Positions 1-8,284 are shown, counted from the stretch's first letter. The stretch: DNA of 64,000 bases from UBA668 sp041394605 (GCA_041394605.1 JAWKHX010000017.1:1-64000), one strand, 5' to 3'. A program made the numbers and translations. The notes: generated by a model from the letters alone, not told the origin.

Positions 1-1
1 C

Positions 2-325
2 GATGTGTACGCCACGTATGGCGTGGATCGGCCCGAGGACCTCGTGGGCCACATGGTGCCGTTCGAGGCGCCGGCGGGCTCGGTGATCGCCATGGACGGC
101 CGGGTCTGGCACACGTCCGGTCGGAACGTCACGGCCGACCAGGACCGTGCCCTGCTGTTCGGCTACTACGCCCAGCCATGGCTGCGGCCGCAGTGGAACT
201 TCACCCGGGCGCTGCCCGAGGAGGTACAGGCGGCGTGCCCGCCCACCCTGCGGTACCGGCTGGGCCTGGACCACTCGCTGAACACCGGCGACGGCGTGCT
301 GATCGGAAGGGGCCCGCTGGGATGA
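2..325 (+). CDS. Phytanoyl-CoA dioxygenase (PhyH) family protein, C-terminal part
   Basis: The gene enters the window already open, so only its last 107 codons are visible and the true start lies upstream. The text contains VWHTSGRN followed about 10 residues later by the arginine of DRALLFGYY. This matches the distal iron-binding histidine and the 2-oxoglutarate-binding arginine of Fe(II)/2OG oxygenases of the PhyH family. The downstream PWLRPQWNF is also typical of bacterial PhyH proteins. Such enzymes hydroxylate small lipophilic or acyl substrates in the cytoplasm; the substrate here cannot be told. The stop overlaps the next start by 4 bp (ATGA), so the two are probably one operon. Confidence 0.8.
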   Translation, partial: DVYATYGVDRPEDLVGHMVPFEAPAGSVIAMDGRVWHTSGRNVTADQDRALLFGYYAQPWLRPQWNFTRALPEEVQAACPPTLRYRLGLDHSLNTGDGVLIGRGPLG

Positions 326-1467
326 GCGAACCGTTCCATCTCGAGGGCATCCAGGTCGAGGGCATCCAGGTCGACGGCATCCAGGTCGACGGCATCGGGC
401 AGGTGTTGCGGACCCCGGAGGACCGCTTCGCCGCCATCACCGACTACCCGTGGGAGCCCCGCTACCTCACGCTGGAGTGCGGGCTGCGGATGGCGTACGT
501 CGATGCCACCCCTGGCGACGCCCCTGGCGACGGCGCCGGTGCCGTCAACGGCGAGACCGTCCTGCTGCTCCACGGCGAGCCGATGTGGGGCTACCTGTAC
601 CGCACGATGATCCCTCCGCTGGTGGCGGCCGGGTGCCGGGTGGTCGTGCCCGACCTGATCGGGTTCGGACGGTCGGACAAGCCGGTGGACCAGCACGCCT
701 ACACCTACAGCCGCCATGTCGCCTGGGTGGGCGAACTGCTGCGGCACCTCGACCTGCGCGACGTGACGTTCTTCGGGCAGGACTGGGGCGGCCTGATCGG
801 CGGGCGGGTCGTGGCCGACCATCCCGACCGCTTCGCCCGCCTGGTGTTCTCCAACACCGGCCTGCCGCGCACCGGCCCCGGGCTGCCGTTCATCACCGCC
901 CAGGCGCCGCTGCCGCCGGACATGCTGGCCAACCTGGGCACCGACTGGCGGGCCACGGTGGACGACGACGACCGCATCGTGCCCGAGGCCGTCCAGGCGA
1001 TGATCGACGCCGGCCCCGCCTTCTACTTCCTGGCCTGGCGGGTCTACAGCCAGGAGGTCGCCGAGCTCTGGCCGTCGAAGGTCGTGCCCGGCTGGTGCGT
1101 CACGCCGATCGACGCGGCGACGCTGGCCGCCTATGACGCCCCGTTTCCCGACCAGCGCTACACGGCCGGCGCCCGCCGGTTCCCGATGCTGGTGCCCGTG
1201 ACGGTGGACGACCCGGAGCGCCTGCTGGGCGACGCCGCCTGGGCCGTGCTGGAGCAGTGGCACAAGCCGGCGCTGACCATCTGGGGCACCCACTGCCCGC
1301 ACACCTACATGGAGCAGGGCAACCAGTTCCGGGCCAACATCCCCGGCGCCTCACTACCGGGGGTGGCGCACACCACCTACCACGCCGGTCACTTCATCCA
1401 GGAGGACTGCGGGCCGGACGTCGCCGCCGACATGCTGGCGTTCATCCAGCGCTTCCCGCTCCCGTAG
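322..1467 (+). CDS. Haloalkane-dehalogenase-like alpha/beta hydrolase
   Basis: A 381-residue alpha/beta hydrolase most like haloalkane dehalogenase subfamily I. It has the oxyanion/halide signature HGEPMWGYLY, the strand GFGRSDKP, the nucleophile elbow GQDWGG (Asp154, with Trp155 as possible halide ligand) and the histidine loop HAGHFIQED (His357). The family splits carbon-halogen bonds by an Asp-ester intermediate. One oddity matters: the strand-7 loop that normally gives the acid reads WGTHCPHTY with no Asp or Glu, and the alternative site after strand 6 (FSNTG) also lacks one. Dehalogenase activity is therefore unproven. The N-terminus carries a 15-bp tandem repeat. The ATG overlaps the preceding stop, which decides the start. 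Confidence 0.8.
   Translation: MSEPFHLEGIQVEGIQVDGIQVDGIGQVLRTPEDRFAAITDYPWEPRYLTLECGLRMAYVDATPGDAPGDGAGAVNGETVLLLHGEPMWGYLYRTMIPPLVAAGCRVVVPDLIGFGRSDKPVDQHAYTYSRHVAWVGELLRHLDLRDVTFFGQDWGGLIGGRVVADHPDRFARLVFSNTGLPRTGPGLPFITAQAPLPPDMLANLGTDWRATVDDDDRIVPEAVQAMIDAGPAFYFLAWRVYSQEVAELWPSKVVPGWCVTPIDAATLAAYDAPFPDQRYTAGARRFPMLVPVTVDDPERLLGDAAWAVLEQWHKPALTIWGTHCPHTYMEQGNQFRANIPGASLPGVAHTTYHAGHFIQEDCGPDVAADMLAFIQRFPLP
346..396 (+). repeat. 15-bp in-frame tandem repeat in hydrolase N-terminus
   Basis: Three tandem copies of GGCATCCAGGTCGAS plus a partial fourth (from 391) encode GIQVE/GIQVD repeats. Because the unit is 15 bp, copy-number change keeps the reading frame and would only lengthen the N-terminal arm before the catalytic domain. 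Confidence 0.9.
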
Positions 1468-1524
1468 CGCCCGACCCCTCATGCCGCACCGTGCTCCGGT
1501 ACCGGCGCAACTGCGCCTCGTGCG

Positions 1525-1530
1525 TAGCGT
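1525..1530 (+). promoter_or_regulatory. Putative leaderless -10 box (TAGCGT) for the SDR gene
   Basis: TAGCGT ends 7 nt before the ATG at 1538 and no Shine-Dalgarno lies between. Transcription starting about 6-7 nt after the box would begin at the start codon. It supports choosing 1538 over the in-frame ATG at 1481. Confidence 0.5.
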
Positions 1531-1537
1531 GCGCCGC

Positions 1538-2275
1538 ATGAGTGCACTCGCCATCGTCACCGGAGGGGCCCGCGGCATCGGCGCGGCCATCGTGGATGCG
1601 TTGCTGTCCGACGGCGTCGCCGACCATGTGGCCGCGCTGGACCTCGACGTCGCCGGGGTCGCCGAGCGGGCGAACGTGTCGCTGCACGCCTGCGACGTCA
1701 CCGACGAGGAGCAGGTGCGCGCCGTGGTCGCGTCGCTCGGCGAGCAGGCCACGGTGCTGGTCAACAACGCCGGCGGCGGACGGGCCGACCCCACCCGCAC
1801 CGACGCCGTGCCCTTCGACCCGTTCGGCCCGGTCGACCTGTTCCGCGACAGCGTGGACCTCAACCTCAACAGCGCCCACGTGGTGACCCGGGTGGTCGGG
1901 CCGGGCATGCCGGCCGGCAGCGCCATCTGCAACACGGCCTCCATCGCCGGCCTGATGCCCACCGCCCTGTTCGCCTACGGCGCGGCAAAGGCCGGGCTGA
2001 TCCACTGGACCAAGTCGATGGCCCTGGCCCTGGCACCGCGGGGCGTGCGGGTGAACGCCGTCGCCCCCGGCTTCATCTACACCAAGCTGTGGGAGCAGAT
2101 GGCCACCCGCGAGATGTTCGACGTGATGGTCGGCGGCGCGGTGCCCATGGGCACGGAGCAGACCCCGGCCCAGATCGCCGACGCCGTGTCGTTCCTGTGC
2201 TCGGCGCGGGCCGCCCAGGTGACCGGCCAGGTGATCGCCATCGACGGCGGCAGCCTGCTCGGCCGACCCCGCTGA
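1538..2275 (+). CDS. Short-chain dehydrogenase/reductase (SDR)
   Basis: A 245-residue classical SDR, the usual family length. The Rossmann nucleotide site is TGGARGIG at residues 8-15, the structural motif is NNAG, and the catalytic set is the Ser in NTASIAG and the YGAAK Tyr/Lys pair. The acidic residues in ALDLD after strand 2 suggest NAD(H) rather than NADP(H). The C-terminal GQVIAIDGGSLL is the typical end of bacterial SDRs. The substrate is unknown; placement after a PhyH-type oxygenase and a hydrolase suggests degradation of an organic compound. A TAGCGT box 7 nt before the ATG suggests its own leaderless transcript. Confidence 0.9.
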   Translation: MSALAIVTGGARGIGAAIVDALLSDGVADHVAALDLDVAGVAERANVSLHACDVTDEEQVRAVVASLGEQATVLVNNAGGGRADPTRTDAVPFDPFGPVDLFRDSVDLNLNSAHVVTRVVGPGMPAGSAICNTASIAGLMPTALFAYGAAKAGLIHWTKSMALALAPRGVRVNAVAPGFIYTKLWEQMATREMFDVMVGGAVPMGTEQTPAQIADAVSFLCSARAAQVTGQVIAIDGGSLLGRPR

Positions 2276-2297
2276 GACGTGCGCTGACTCGCTGGCG

Positions 2298-2315
2298 GCG
2301 GTTCAGCTGAACCGC
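2298..2315. repeat. Palindromic repeat, copy 1 (core CGGTTCAGCTGAACCG)
   Basis: An 18-bp perfect palindrome between the convergent SDR and DUF3237 genes. The same 16-bp core recurs at 2911-2932 and 4473-4492. At this site it could act as a shared terminator, but there is no loop and no U-run. Confidence 0.8.
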
Positions 2316-2356
2316 GTCGCCGACCCCGCTGCGTCGCCGGCGTCGGCGCGTCCGGC

Positions 2357-2758
2357 TCAGCGCAGTTCGTACATCTCGTAGACGAGGGTGCCGTCGGGCT
2401 GGAAGGCGCCCTTGGCCACGGCCTGGATGCGGGTCAGCCACTGGTAGCGCTCGTCGCCGGTGCGGAACAGCGGGGTGGCGTAGACGGTCATCGTGTCGAA
2501 CTGCAGGCGACCCGAGTAGGTCGCGTGGATGATCGCCCCGTCCTGGGTCTCCCACGTCACCCGCACGTCCAGCGTGCCGTAGCCGGCGGGCGACACGGTC
2601 AGCCAGTCCGCCGCAGCGGCGCCCTTCATCGTGGCCTGGATGCGCTCGCCCTCCACCACCATGCCGGTGACCTCGCCGATCACGAAGTCCGGGGCGACGT
2701 TGATGGTGGGCGCCAGCGTGACGGTGGCGGTGCACAGCGGGATCAGTTCCAGGCTCAT
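2357..2758 (-). CDS. DUF3237 domain protein
   Basis: A 133-residue protein recognisable as DUF3237, a small beta-barrel family of unknown biochemical role found in many soil bacteria. Characteristic stretches are the APTINVAPDFVIGEV strand region and the ending LFRTGDERYQWL then GTLVYEMYEL. The start is taken at MSLELIPLC; a longer reading to 2887 adds an arginine-rich stretch unlike the family. It sits downstream of the HNH gene on the same strand with a 140-bp gap that holds no other gene. Confidence 0.75.
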   Translation of the reverse strand: MSLELIPLCTATVTLAPTINVAPDFVIGEVTGMVVEGERIQATMKGAAAADWLTVSPAGYGTLDVRVTWETQDGAIIHATYSGRLQFDTMTVYATPLFRTGDERYQWLTRIQAVAKGAFQPDGTLVYEMYELR

Positions 2759-2898
2759 GGCCCGCATCGTCGCGCGGATCGCCCGGCACTGTGTCACCCG
2801 GCGGGTCGGGCAGCGGCCGGTGCCGCCCAGCACGCCTGGGATCGTCACGTCGGGCGAACGGTGGCGGTCGCCCCGGGGGCCCGGCAAGCACCCGGTGG

Positions 2899-4404
2899 TC
2901 AGTTCGAGTTGGGCGGTTCAGCTGAACCGCCCCAGCCGTGGCGGGTGAGCCAGGCGGACAGCCACGGGTCGTGCCACGGGGTCTGGGAGAAGAGCGTCAT
3001 CAGGGTCCAGTCCAGGTCCATGCGGTCGCCCACCCACTTGCACCGGCCGTCCTCGGCGGTGCGGGTCATGGCATCGACGGCCCCGGCGTCGCCGTCCACC
3101 ACCGCGGGTTCGGAAGGGATGACCCGGCCGTTCGGCAGCGTGAACTGGACGGTGCCGTCGGCCAGGCGGGTGGCCGACCAGCCGCCCTCGTGCAGGCGGT
3201 GATGGTGGTAGACGCACACCAGCACCAGGTTGTCGGGGTCGTTGGTACCACCCTGGCTGCGGTGCCGCAGGTGGTGGACCTCCTTGCGGGCCCGGTGAGT
3301 GCAACCCGGCACCTGGCAGGTGCGGTCGCGCTGCTGGACGAGCCGGCGGAGGCGACCGCGCACGACGCTGCGGCGGGCCGACACATCCGTGACCCTGCCG
3401 TCGGCGTCGTGCATGACCACCTCGGTGTCGGCGTCGCAGCACATCCGTTCCGCCGTGGTGTCGTCGACGCCCGCCAGCAGACCCTCGCCCGGCCCCTCCG
3501 GATGGGCCTCCTGCTGCTCCTCGCCGGTGTGCAGGTGCACCAGGTAGCGCGCCCGGCCGGCGGCCAGTTGCTCGTCGGTGACCGCCATGGCCGCGCCCGC
3601 CATGGCCACCACCGCATCGGCTCGGCGGGCCGCCTGCGACGGGCGCTCCCCGTCGGCCTCCACGGCGGCCGGCACCGTGAAGTGGTCAACCGCGGCCAGC
3701 ACCTCCATCGCTTCGGTGGCCGGCAGCGTGACGGTGAGGGTGACGGTGCCGTCGTCGTTGCGCCGGTGGTGCAGGCCGCGGGCCGCGCGGCGTGCCGCAT
3801 CCGCGGCGACAGCGGCCCCGGCAGCGTCGTCGGGCGTGGCGGCGCCGTCGCCGGTGGCAGCGCCGTCGCCGGGCGAGGCCGCACCCGGTGCCCCACCCGG
3901 TGCCCCACCCGGCGCTGCGGGTGGGAGGGCACGGCGGTAGGCGGCCACCACCCGTTCCACCTGGGCGGTGGTGGCGGAGAGCGCGATGTTGACCAGCCCT
4001 TCTTCGTTGGCCGGCTCGGCGATGCGGGTGACGGCCCGCACCTTGGAGTACGGCAGGCGGCCCAGTCGCATCTGCTCGGCGAGGCGCGGCAGCCCCGCCA
4101 GCGCATGGGCCACCCGCAGCTTCTCGCGCGCCGTGCGGGAGTCCAGCCCCAGCTGCCAGCACATCCAGAACGCGCACGACGGGCAACCCCACTGCTGCCA
4201 GCCCTCCCGCCGGTCGAACTCAGCCAGCAGCACGAACCAGCGGTACTCGGCGGCGGCGAGGTTGGCCGACCAGGTGCACAACTCGGCCTCCAACCGCTCG
4301 AGCGGCATCTCCGCAGGGTCCGGCCCGGCCCCCGTGGCGAGGTCTGCGGAGGTGGGCGGATGGGGCGACGGTGGGTGAGGTGGTGCGGCAGTTCGGGTGT
4401 CCAT
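2899..4404 (-). CDS. DUF222 / HNH endonuclease (13E12-repeat family)
   Basis: A 501-residue protein with an N-terminal DUF222 helical domain (about residues 30-350) and a C-terminal HNH nuclease domain (about 365-411): paired cysteines CQVPGC, then KEVHHLRHRSQGG, NLVLVC and HHHRLHEGGW. A low-complexity Ala/Gly/Pro segment (about 160-205) interrupts DUF222. The family is the actinobacterial 13E12-repeat group, usually multi-copy; its DNA target is unknown. The start is supported by TAGGTT on the minus strand (4411-4416) 6 nt upstream. The last codons run through one copy of the palindromic repeat, and a second copy lies just upstream of the start, so the gene is bracketed by repeats. Confidence 0.88.
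   Translation of the reverse strand: MDTRTAAPPHPPSPHPPTSADLATGAGPDPAEMPLERLEAELCTWSANLAAAEYRWFVLLAEFDRREGWQQWGCPSCAFWMCWQLGLDSRTAREKLRVAHALAGLPRLAEQMRLGRLPYSKVRAVTRIAEPANEEGLVNIALSATTAQVERVVAAYRRALPPAAPGGAPGGAPGAASPGDGAATGDGAATPDDAAGAAVAADAARRAARGLHHRRNDDGTVTLTVTLPATEAMEVLAAVDHFTVPAAVEADGERPSQAARRADAVVAMAGAAMAVTDEQLAAGRARYLVHLHTGEEQQEAHPEGPGEGLLAGVDDTTAERMCCDADTEVVMHDADGRVTDVSARRSVVRGRLRRLVQQRDRTCQVPGCTHRARKEVHHLRHRSQGGTNDPDNLVLVCVYHHHRLHEGGWSATRLADGTVQFTLPNGRVIPSEPAVVDGDAGAVDAMTRTAEDGRCKWVGDRMDLDWTLMTLFSQTPWHDPWLSAWLTRHGWGGSAEPPNSN
2911..2932. repeat. Palindromic repeat, copy 2 (22-bp perfect palindrome)
   Basis: Same core as copies 1 and 3, with 3 extra flanking base pairs on each side (GGG...CCC). 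It lies inside the last codons of the HNH gene, encoding the GGSAEPP near its C-terminus, so the terminal residues seem to come from the repeat. Confidence 0.85.
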
Positions 4405-4410
4405 GTCCCG

Positions 4411-4523
4411 AACCTACGCAGGGGGTGCGACAGGGTTTCGGGGCCCCGCCGTCGACCCACGGGCGCTCGCGAAGCGGTTCAGCTGAACCGCTGGACGCTC
4501 AACCCGCACGCCCCTACTACGCT
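4411..4523. promoter_or_regulatory. Divergent promoter region, HNH gene and PPOX gene
   Basis: Minus-strand TAGGTT (4411-4416) lies 6 nt from the HNH start. Plus-strand TACGCT (4518-4523) lies 6 nt from the PPOX start. The third palindrome sits between the two boxes, where a dimeric repressor could control both genes; that role is inference. Confidence 0.45.
4473..4492. repeat. Palindromic repeat, copy 3 (20-bp perfect palindrome)
   Basis: Same core as the copies at 2298 and 2911, extended by AG/CT. Unlike copy 1 it is in a divergent promoter region rather than at gene ends, which argues against a simple terminator. Confidence 0.85.
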
Positions 4524-4529
4524 CCCGCC

Positions 4530-5009
4530 ATGGCACGTTGGGGGGAGATCGAGGCGGCGGAGCCGGAGTTCGCTGCACGGGTTCGGGCGCTGTTCGAGGC
4601 CGGGCGGCACAAGACCATCGCCACGTTGCGGGCGGACGGGTCGCCGCGCATCTCCGGCATCGAGTGCGAGTTCGCCGACGGCGACCTGACGTTCGGGTCG
4701 ATGACCGGGGCCCGCAAGGGGGCGGACCTCCACCGCGACCCACGCTTCGCCCTCCACGGGCCCACGTTCCACCCGGTGGAGGGGCAGGAGAAGGACTGGC
4801 CCGGCGAGGCCAAGATCGCCGGCACCGCCGCGCCCGCGGGCGCAGTCACCGCCCATGGTGATGGAGACGGCGAGGACGGCCCGCAGGGGGAATCGTTCGT
4901 GGCCGACATCACCGAGGTGGTGGTGACCGGGCTCAATCCGGAGGCCACGCTGCTGGTGGTCGAGTGGTGGACGCCCGCGGGCGGCCTGCAGCGCGTCGAG
5001 CGCGAGTAG
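4530..5009 (+). CDS. Pyridoxamine 5'-phosphate oxidase-fold (FMN split-barrel) protein
   Basis: A 159-residue PPOX-like protein. The segment HKTIATLRADGSPRISG is the first beta-hairpin of the flavin-binding split barrel; the strand LTFGSMTGARKGADLHRDPRFALH follows, as in F420/FMN-binding actinobacterial members. These proteins carry out flavin- or F420-dependent reductions; the substrate cannot be read. A Gly/Asp-rich insert (AHGDGDGEDGPQGE) is a surface loop. The ATG at 4530 is preceded by TACGCT at 4518-4523, consistent with a leaderless start. It converges with glpD downstream. Confidence 0.82.
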   Translation: MARWGEIEAAEPEFAARVRALFEAGRHKTIATLRADGSPRISGIECEFADGDLTFGSMTGARKGADLHRDPRFALHGPTFHPVEGQEKDWPGEAKIAGTAAPAGAVTAHGDGDGEDGPQGESFVADITEVVVTGLNPEATLLVVEWWTPAGGLQRVERE

Positions 5010-5020
5010 GCGGATCGACG

Positions 5021-5036
5021 GGCGTCCGGCGACGCC
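5021..5036. terminator. Possible bidirectional hairpin between convergent genes
   Basis: GGCGTC / GACGCC stem (6 bp) with a CGGC loop in the 42-bp gap between the PPOX gene and glpD. There is no U-tract, so strength is doubtful. Confidence 0.35.
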
Positions 5037-5051
5037 ACGAGGAGCGCGACG

Positions 5052-6680
5052 TCACACCACGGGGTGGCGGGACTCCATGTACTCGGCCAGGCGGGTGTCG
5101 GCGTCGTCGCCGAACAGGATCTTGGCCACTTCGTCGAGCCCGGCGGACGTCTTGATGTCCTTCATCCGCACCACCTGCTCGATCTTCGAGCGGCGGCGCA
5201 TGAAGTCCTCCATCCGGCAGATCAGCTCGGTGTTGGCCGCCAGGTACAGCTCCACACGCAGGTAGTCGGCGTTCTCCATGATGTCCTCGCCCATGCGCGG
5301 GTCGTCGCGGATGGCCTCCAGCATCGAGAAGGCCCGCCGCCCGTAGCGGCGCCACAGCCGGTCGGTGAGGGGCTCGGTGCCCGGCTTGGACCGCAGGGCG
5401 TCCAGCTTCATCAATCGGGCCTGGCGGTAGAACTCCGCCCTGGTCTCCTTGCCCGGCTCGCCGTACCAGTTCTTCAGGTCGCGCTCCAGCGGCACACCGA
5501 GCTTCTGCACCGCGGCGGCGACCTCCTCGCCCACGTTGAGGCAGTCGGTGAGCTTGCCGCCGAACACCGTGACCAGCCGCTGCTTGCGGTCGGTCTCGAT
5601 GGCGTGCTTGCGGGACAGCGACGTCCAGTCCACCTCGCGCTGGTCGCCACCGCTGGACTTCACCACCAGCGGCCGCACCCCGCAACGCTCGGCGATGACG
5701 TCGTCGGGTGTCAGCGGGTTGCGCAGGTTGAGGCGCCGGTTGATCTGGTCCAGCAGGAAGTCCCGGTCCTCGGCGGTGACCTCGGAGAACGGCTCGTCCA
5801 CACGGGTGTCCGTCGTGCCGATCACCGACCGGTAGCCCATCGGGATGACGTAGAAGAGGCGCTGGGTGTCGTCGAAGAACGCCAGCACCCGGTTGTGGTC
5901 GTCCGTCGTCAGGCGCGGCACCACGAGATGGATGCCCTTCGAGTAGACGATGCGGTGGTCCGTGCTGACGCCCCACTGCCGGTTCAACTCGTCGACGAAC
6001 GGGCCGGCGGCGTTCACCAGCACACGGGCGCGGGTGGTGAACTCCTCCCCCGTGTCCACGTCGCGCAACTGGGCCACCCAGCGGTTGCCCTTGCGCTCGG
6101 CGCTGACCAGTTCCACATAGTTGGCGGCGGTCGCCCCGCTCTCCACGGCGGACCGCACGAAGGAGAAGACGAAGCGGGAGTCGTTGTCCACCAGGTAGGC
6201 GTCGCGGTACTCCACGCCGCCACGCACGTTGACCGTGTCGATCACGGGCTCCTCGCGCTCCACCTTGTCCGTGCTGAGCAAGCGTGGGTAGCGGGTGCCG
6301 AACAGGCCGATGCCCCAGTAGCCCAGCGCGCCGAGCGCGGCGAACCACGGTGGGAACGGCGACGACTGGTCCAGGCTGGCGAGGAAGCTGATCTCCTTGA
6401 TGTTGTCCGGGTAGGCCTTCATCAAGCGGTTGCGGCTGCGGCACAGCTTGAAGACCAGCCAGAACTCGTAGTTCTCCAGGTACTTGAAGCCGCCCCACAC
6501 GAGGTTGGAGCTCTCCTGGCTGGTGAAGTGCCCGAAGTCGCCACGATCGATCAGCGCCACGTTGGCGCCCCGCCCCGCAAGGGCTGCGGACGTCACCGCC
6601 CCGTTGATGCCTCCGCCAACCACCAGGACATCGAAGTCGCCGCCACGCAACCGCTCCAGCTGAGTGTGCCGCAGTGCCAT
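5052..6680 (-). CDS. glpD: Glycerol-3-phosphate dehydrogenase, FAD-dependent
   Basis: A 542-residue GlpD/GlpA-type flavoprotein. The FAD-binding motif VVGGGINGAV is at residues 20-29, followed by the acidic ALIDRGDFGHFTSQESSNLVWGG region and the YLEN motif typical of the family. The second half holds the substrate-domain elements GTTDTRVDEPF and the C-terminal alpha-helical DAO_C domain. The enzyme oxidises sn-glycerol 3-phosphate to dihydroxyacetone phosphate at the membrane and passes electrons to quinone. It starts 4 bp after the stop of the acyl-CoA ligase, so the two are cotranscribed, pointing to lipid or glycerolipid breakdown. Confidence 0.88.
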   Translation of the reverse strand: MALRHTQLERLRGGDFDVLVVGGGINGAVTSAALAGRGANVALIDRGDFGHFTSQESSNLVWGGFKYLENYEFWLVFKLCRSRNRLMKAYPDNIKEISFLASLDQSSPFPPWFAALGALGYWGIGLFGTRYPRLLSTDKVEREEPVIDTVNVRGGVEYRDAYLVDNDSRFVFSFVRSAVESGATAANYVELVSAERKGNRWVAQLRDVDTGEEFTTRARVLVNAAGPFVDELNRQWGVSTDHRIVYSKGIHLVVPRLTTDDHNRVLAFFDDTQRLFYVIPMGYRSVIGTTDTRVDEPFSEVTAEDRDFLLDQINRRLNLRNPLTPDDVIAERCGVRPLVVKSSGGDQREVDWTSLSRKHAIETDRKQRLVTVFGGKLTDCLNVGEEVAAAVQKLGVPLERDLKNWYGEPGKETRAEFYRQARLMKLDALRSKPGTEPLTDRLWRRYGRRAFSMLEAIRDDPRMGEDIMENADYLRVELYLAANTELICRMEDFMRRRSKIEQVVRMKDIKTSAGLDEVAKILFGDDADTRLAEYMESRHPVV

Positions 6681-6684
6681 GCCC

Positions 6685-8211
6685 TCATTGTGCCGCGGGA
6701 TCGGGCCAGTAGGCGTCGCGCAGCAGCCGCTTCTTCAGCTTGCCGTGGGCCTCCCGCGGCAGGCGGTCGTGCACGTCCACGGACTTCGGGCACTTGAAGC
6801 CGGCCAGCCGCTCACGGCACCAGGCGATCAGCTCCGCCTCGGGCACGTGGAGGCCGCGCTCGAACTCCACCGCGGCCTTCACCTGCTGGCCGAACTCCGG
6901 GTCGGGGATGCCGAACACCGCCACGTCCCGCACGAAGGGGTGATGGCTGATGACACCCTCCACCTCGGCCGGGTAGACGTTGGCGCCGCCGGTGATGATC
7001 AGGTCCACCCGGCGGTCCACCAGGTACATGAACCCGTCCTCGTCCACGCACCCGAGGTCGCCGACGGTGAACCGCCCGTCGGCCAGCCGCGACGCCTGCG
7101 TCTTCTCGTCGTCGCCGTGGTAGGTCGGCGCACCGTCGGCCCGGCGGAAGTAGAGCGTGCCGATCTCGCCGGCCGGCAGGTCCTCCCCGTCATCGCCGAC
7201 CACCGACACCTCCAGCATCGGGTTCGGCCGGCCGACCGTGCCGGGACGGGCCATCCACTCTTCACTCGTGCACACCACCGGGCCGGTGCCTTCGGAACTG
7301 CCGTAGAACTCGACCACGATCGGGCCGAGCCGGTCGATCAGCGCCTGCTTCGCCCAGCCGGGGCACGGCGCCGCGGTGTGCGTGATCCACTGCAGCGACG
7401 ACAGGTCACGACCGAGCCAGTCGTGGTCGACCAGCTTGGCCAGGCGGACCATCAGGGTGGGGACCAACGGGGCGCTGGTGACCGCGTACTCCTCCACGTC
7501 GTCGAGGAAGCGGTCCACCTCGAACCGGTCACGCAGCACGACCGTGTGGCGGCGGGCCAGTGCGGCCCCCAGCACGCCGGCACCGAACGCGTGGTACAGC
7601 GGCGTGGTGACCAGCATCGTGCCCTCGGCCGGCATGTGGATGAACCCACCCCAGGCGGCGACGCCCTTCACCCACTGGTGGATCGGCGCCCCCTGGTCGG
7701 AGCGCACCACGCCCTTCGACGCCCCGGTGGTGCCGCCCGTGTAGAGCAGGGGCGCGCCGGCGACGGTGGTGGCCAGTGGTTCGTCGGTGCCATCCGGCGT
7801 GTGGGCGGCCAGCCAGCCCGGCAGGTCGCGGTCGATCACGACGACCCGCTCGGATGCGATGCCGGCAGCCGCTGCGGCCGCCCTGCCCTTGGCCTCGTTG
7901 CCCTCGTCCACCACCAGCAGGCTGGCGCCGCTGTTGGCCAGCAGGTACTCCAACTCCTGGGTGGTGAGGTGCCAGTTCAGCGGCACGTAGCGGGTGCCGG
8001 CCAGCACGTTGCCGAGGAACAGTTCCGCCCACTCCAAGCGGTTGTGCGACAGGAGCGCCCACCGGTCGCCCTCTCGCAGCCCGACGCCGGCCAGCGCCCG
8101 GGCCACCCGGCGAGCCTCGCGCTCCAGTTCGGCCCAGGTGCGGGTGCGGTCGTCATGGATGACGGCGACCGCGTCGGGCTGCTCCGCGGTCATGGGCAGG
8201 AGTGGCTCCAT
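6685..8211 (-). CDS. AMP-binding acyl-CoA ligase
   Basis: A 508-residue ANL-superfamily adenylating enzyme. The phosphate loop is LLYTGGTTGASKG (about residue 157), the A5 motif is EFYGSSEGTG, the hinge region is VGDLGCVDEDGFMYLVDRRVD and the C-terminal lysine is in HGKLKKRLL. The family activates a carboxylate to acyl-AMP and then acyl-CoA. Chain length of the substrate is not readable. The start at 8211 is preferred over 8271 because a minus-strand TACGGT lies 7 nt upstream. It forms an operon with glpD. Confidence 0.88.
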   Translation of the reverse strand: MEPLLPMTAEQPDAVAVIHDDRTRTWAELEREARRVARALAGVGLREGDRWALLSHNRLEWAELFLGNVLAGTRYVPLNWHLTTQELEYLLANSGASLLVVDEGNEAKGRAAAAAAGIASERVVVIDRDLPGWLAAHTPDGTDEPLATTVAGAPLLYTGGTTGASKGVVRSDQGAPIHQWVKGVAAWGGFIHMPAEGTMLVTTPLYHAFGAGVLGAALARRHTVVLRDRFEVDRFLDDVEEYAVTSAPLVPTLMVRLAKLVDHDWLGRDLSSLQWITHTAAPCPGWAKQALIDRLGPIVVEFYGSSEGTGPVVCTSEEWMARPGTVGRPNPMLEVSVVGDDGEDLPAGEIGTLYFRRADGAPTYHGDDEKTQASRLADGRFTVGDLGCVDEDGFMYLVDRRVDLIITGGANVYPAEVEGVISHHPFVRDVAVFGIPDPEFGQQVKAAVEFERGLHVPEAELIAWCRERLAGFKCPKSVDVHDRLPREAHGKLKKRLLRDAYWPDPAAQ

Positions 8212-8218
8212 CTCGCGC

Positions 8219-8277
8219 ACCGTACCCGACCAGCGGGCCGGCCATCGGCTGGCACCGGGGTTGTCGGGCACTACCGT
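8219..8277. promoter_or_regulatory. Divergent leaderless promoters, acyl-CoA ligase and LuxR regulator
   Basis: Minus-strand TACGGT (8219-8224) ends 7 nt before the ligase ATG at 8211. Plus-strand TACCGT (8272-8277) ends 7 nt before the regulator ATG at 8285. Neither start has a Shine-Dalgarno. Confidence 0.5.
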
Positions 8278-8284
8278 CTGCGGG

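Noticed and set aside
8212..8271. Longer start for the acyl-CoA ligase at 8271
   Set aside because: It would overlap the promoter-like boxes in the divergent gap, and the family's N-terminus fits 8211.
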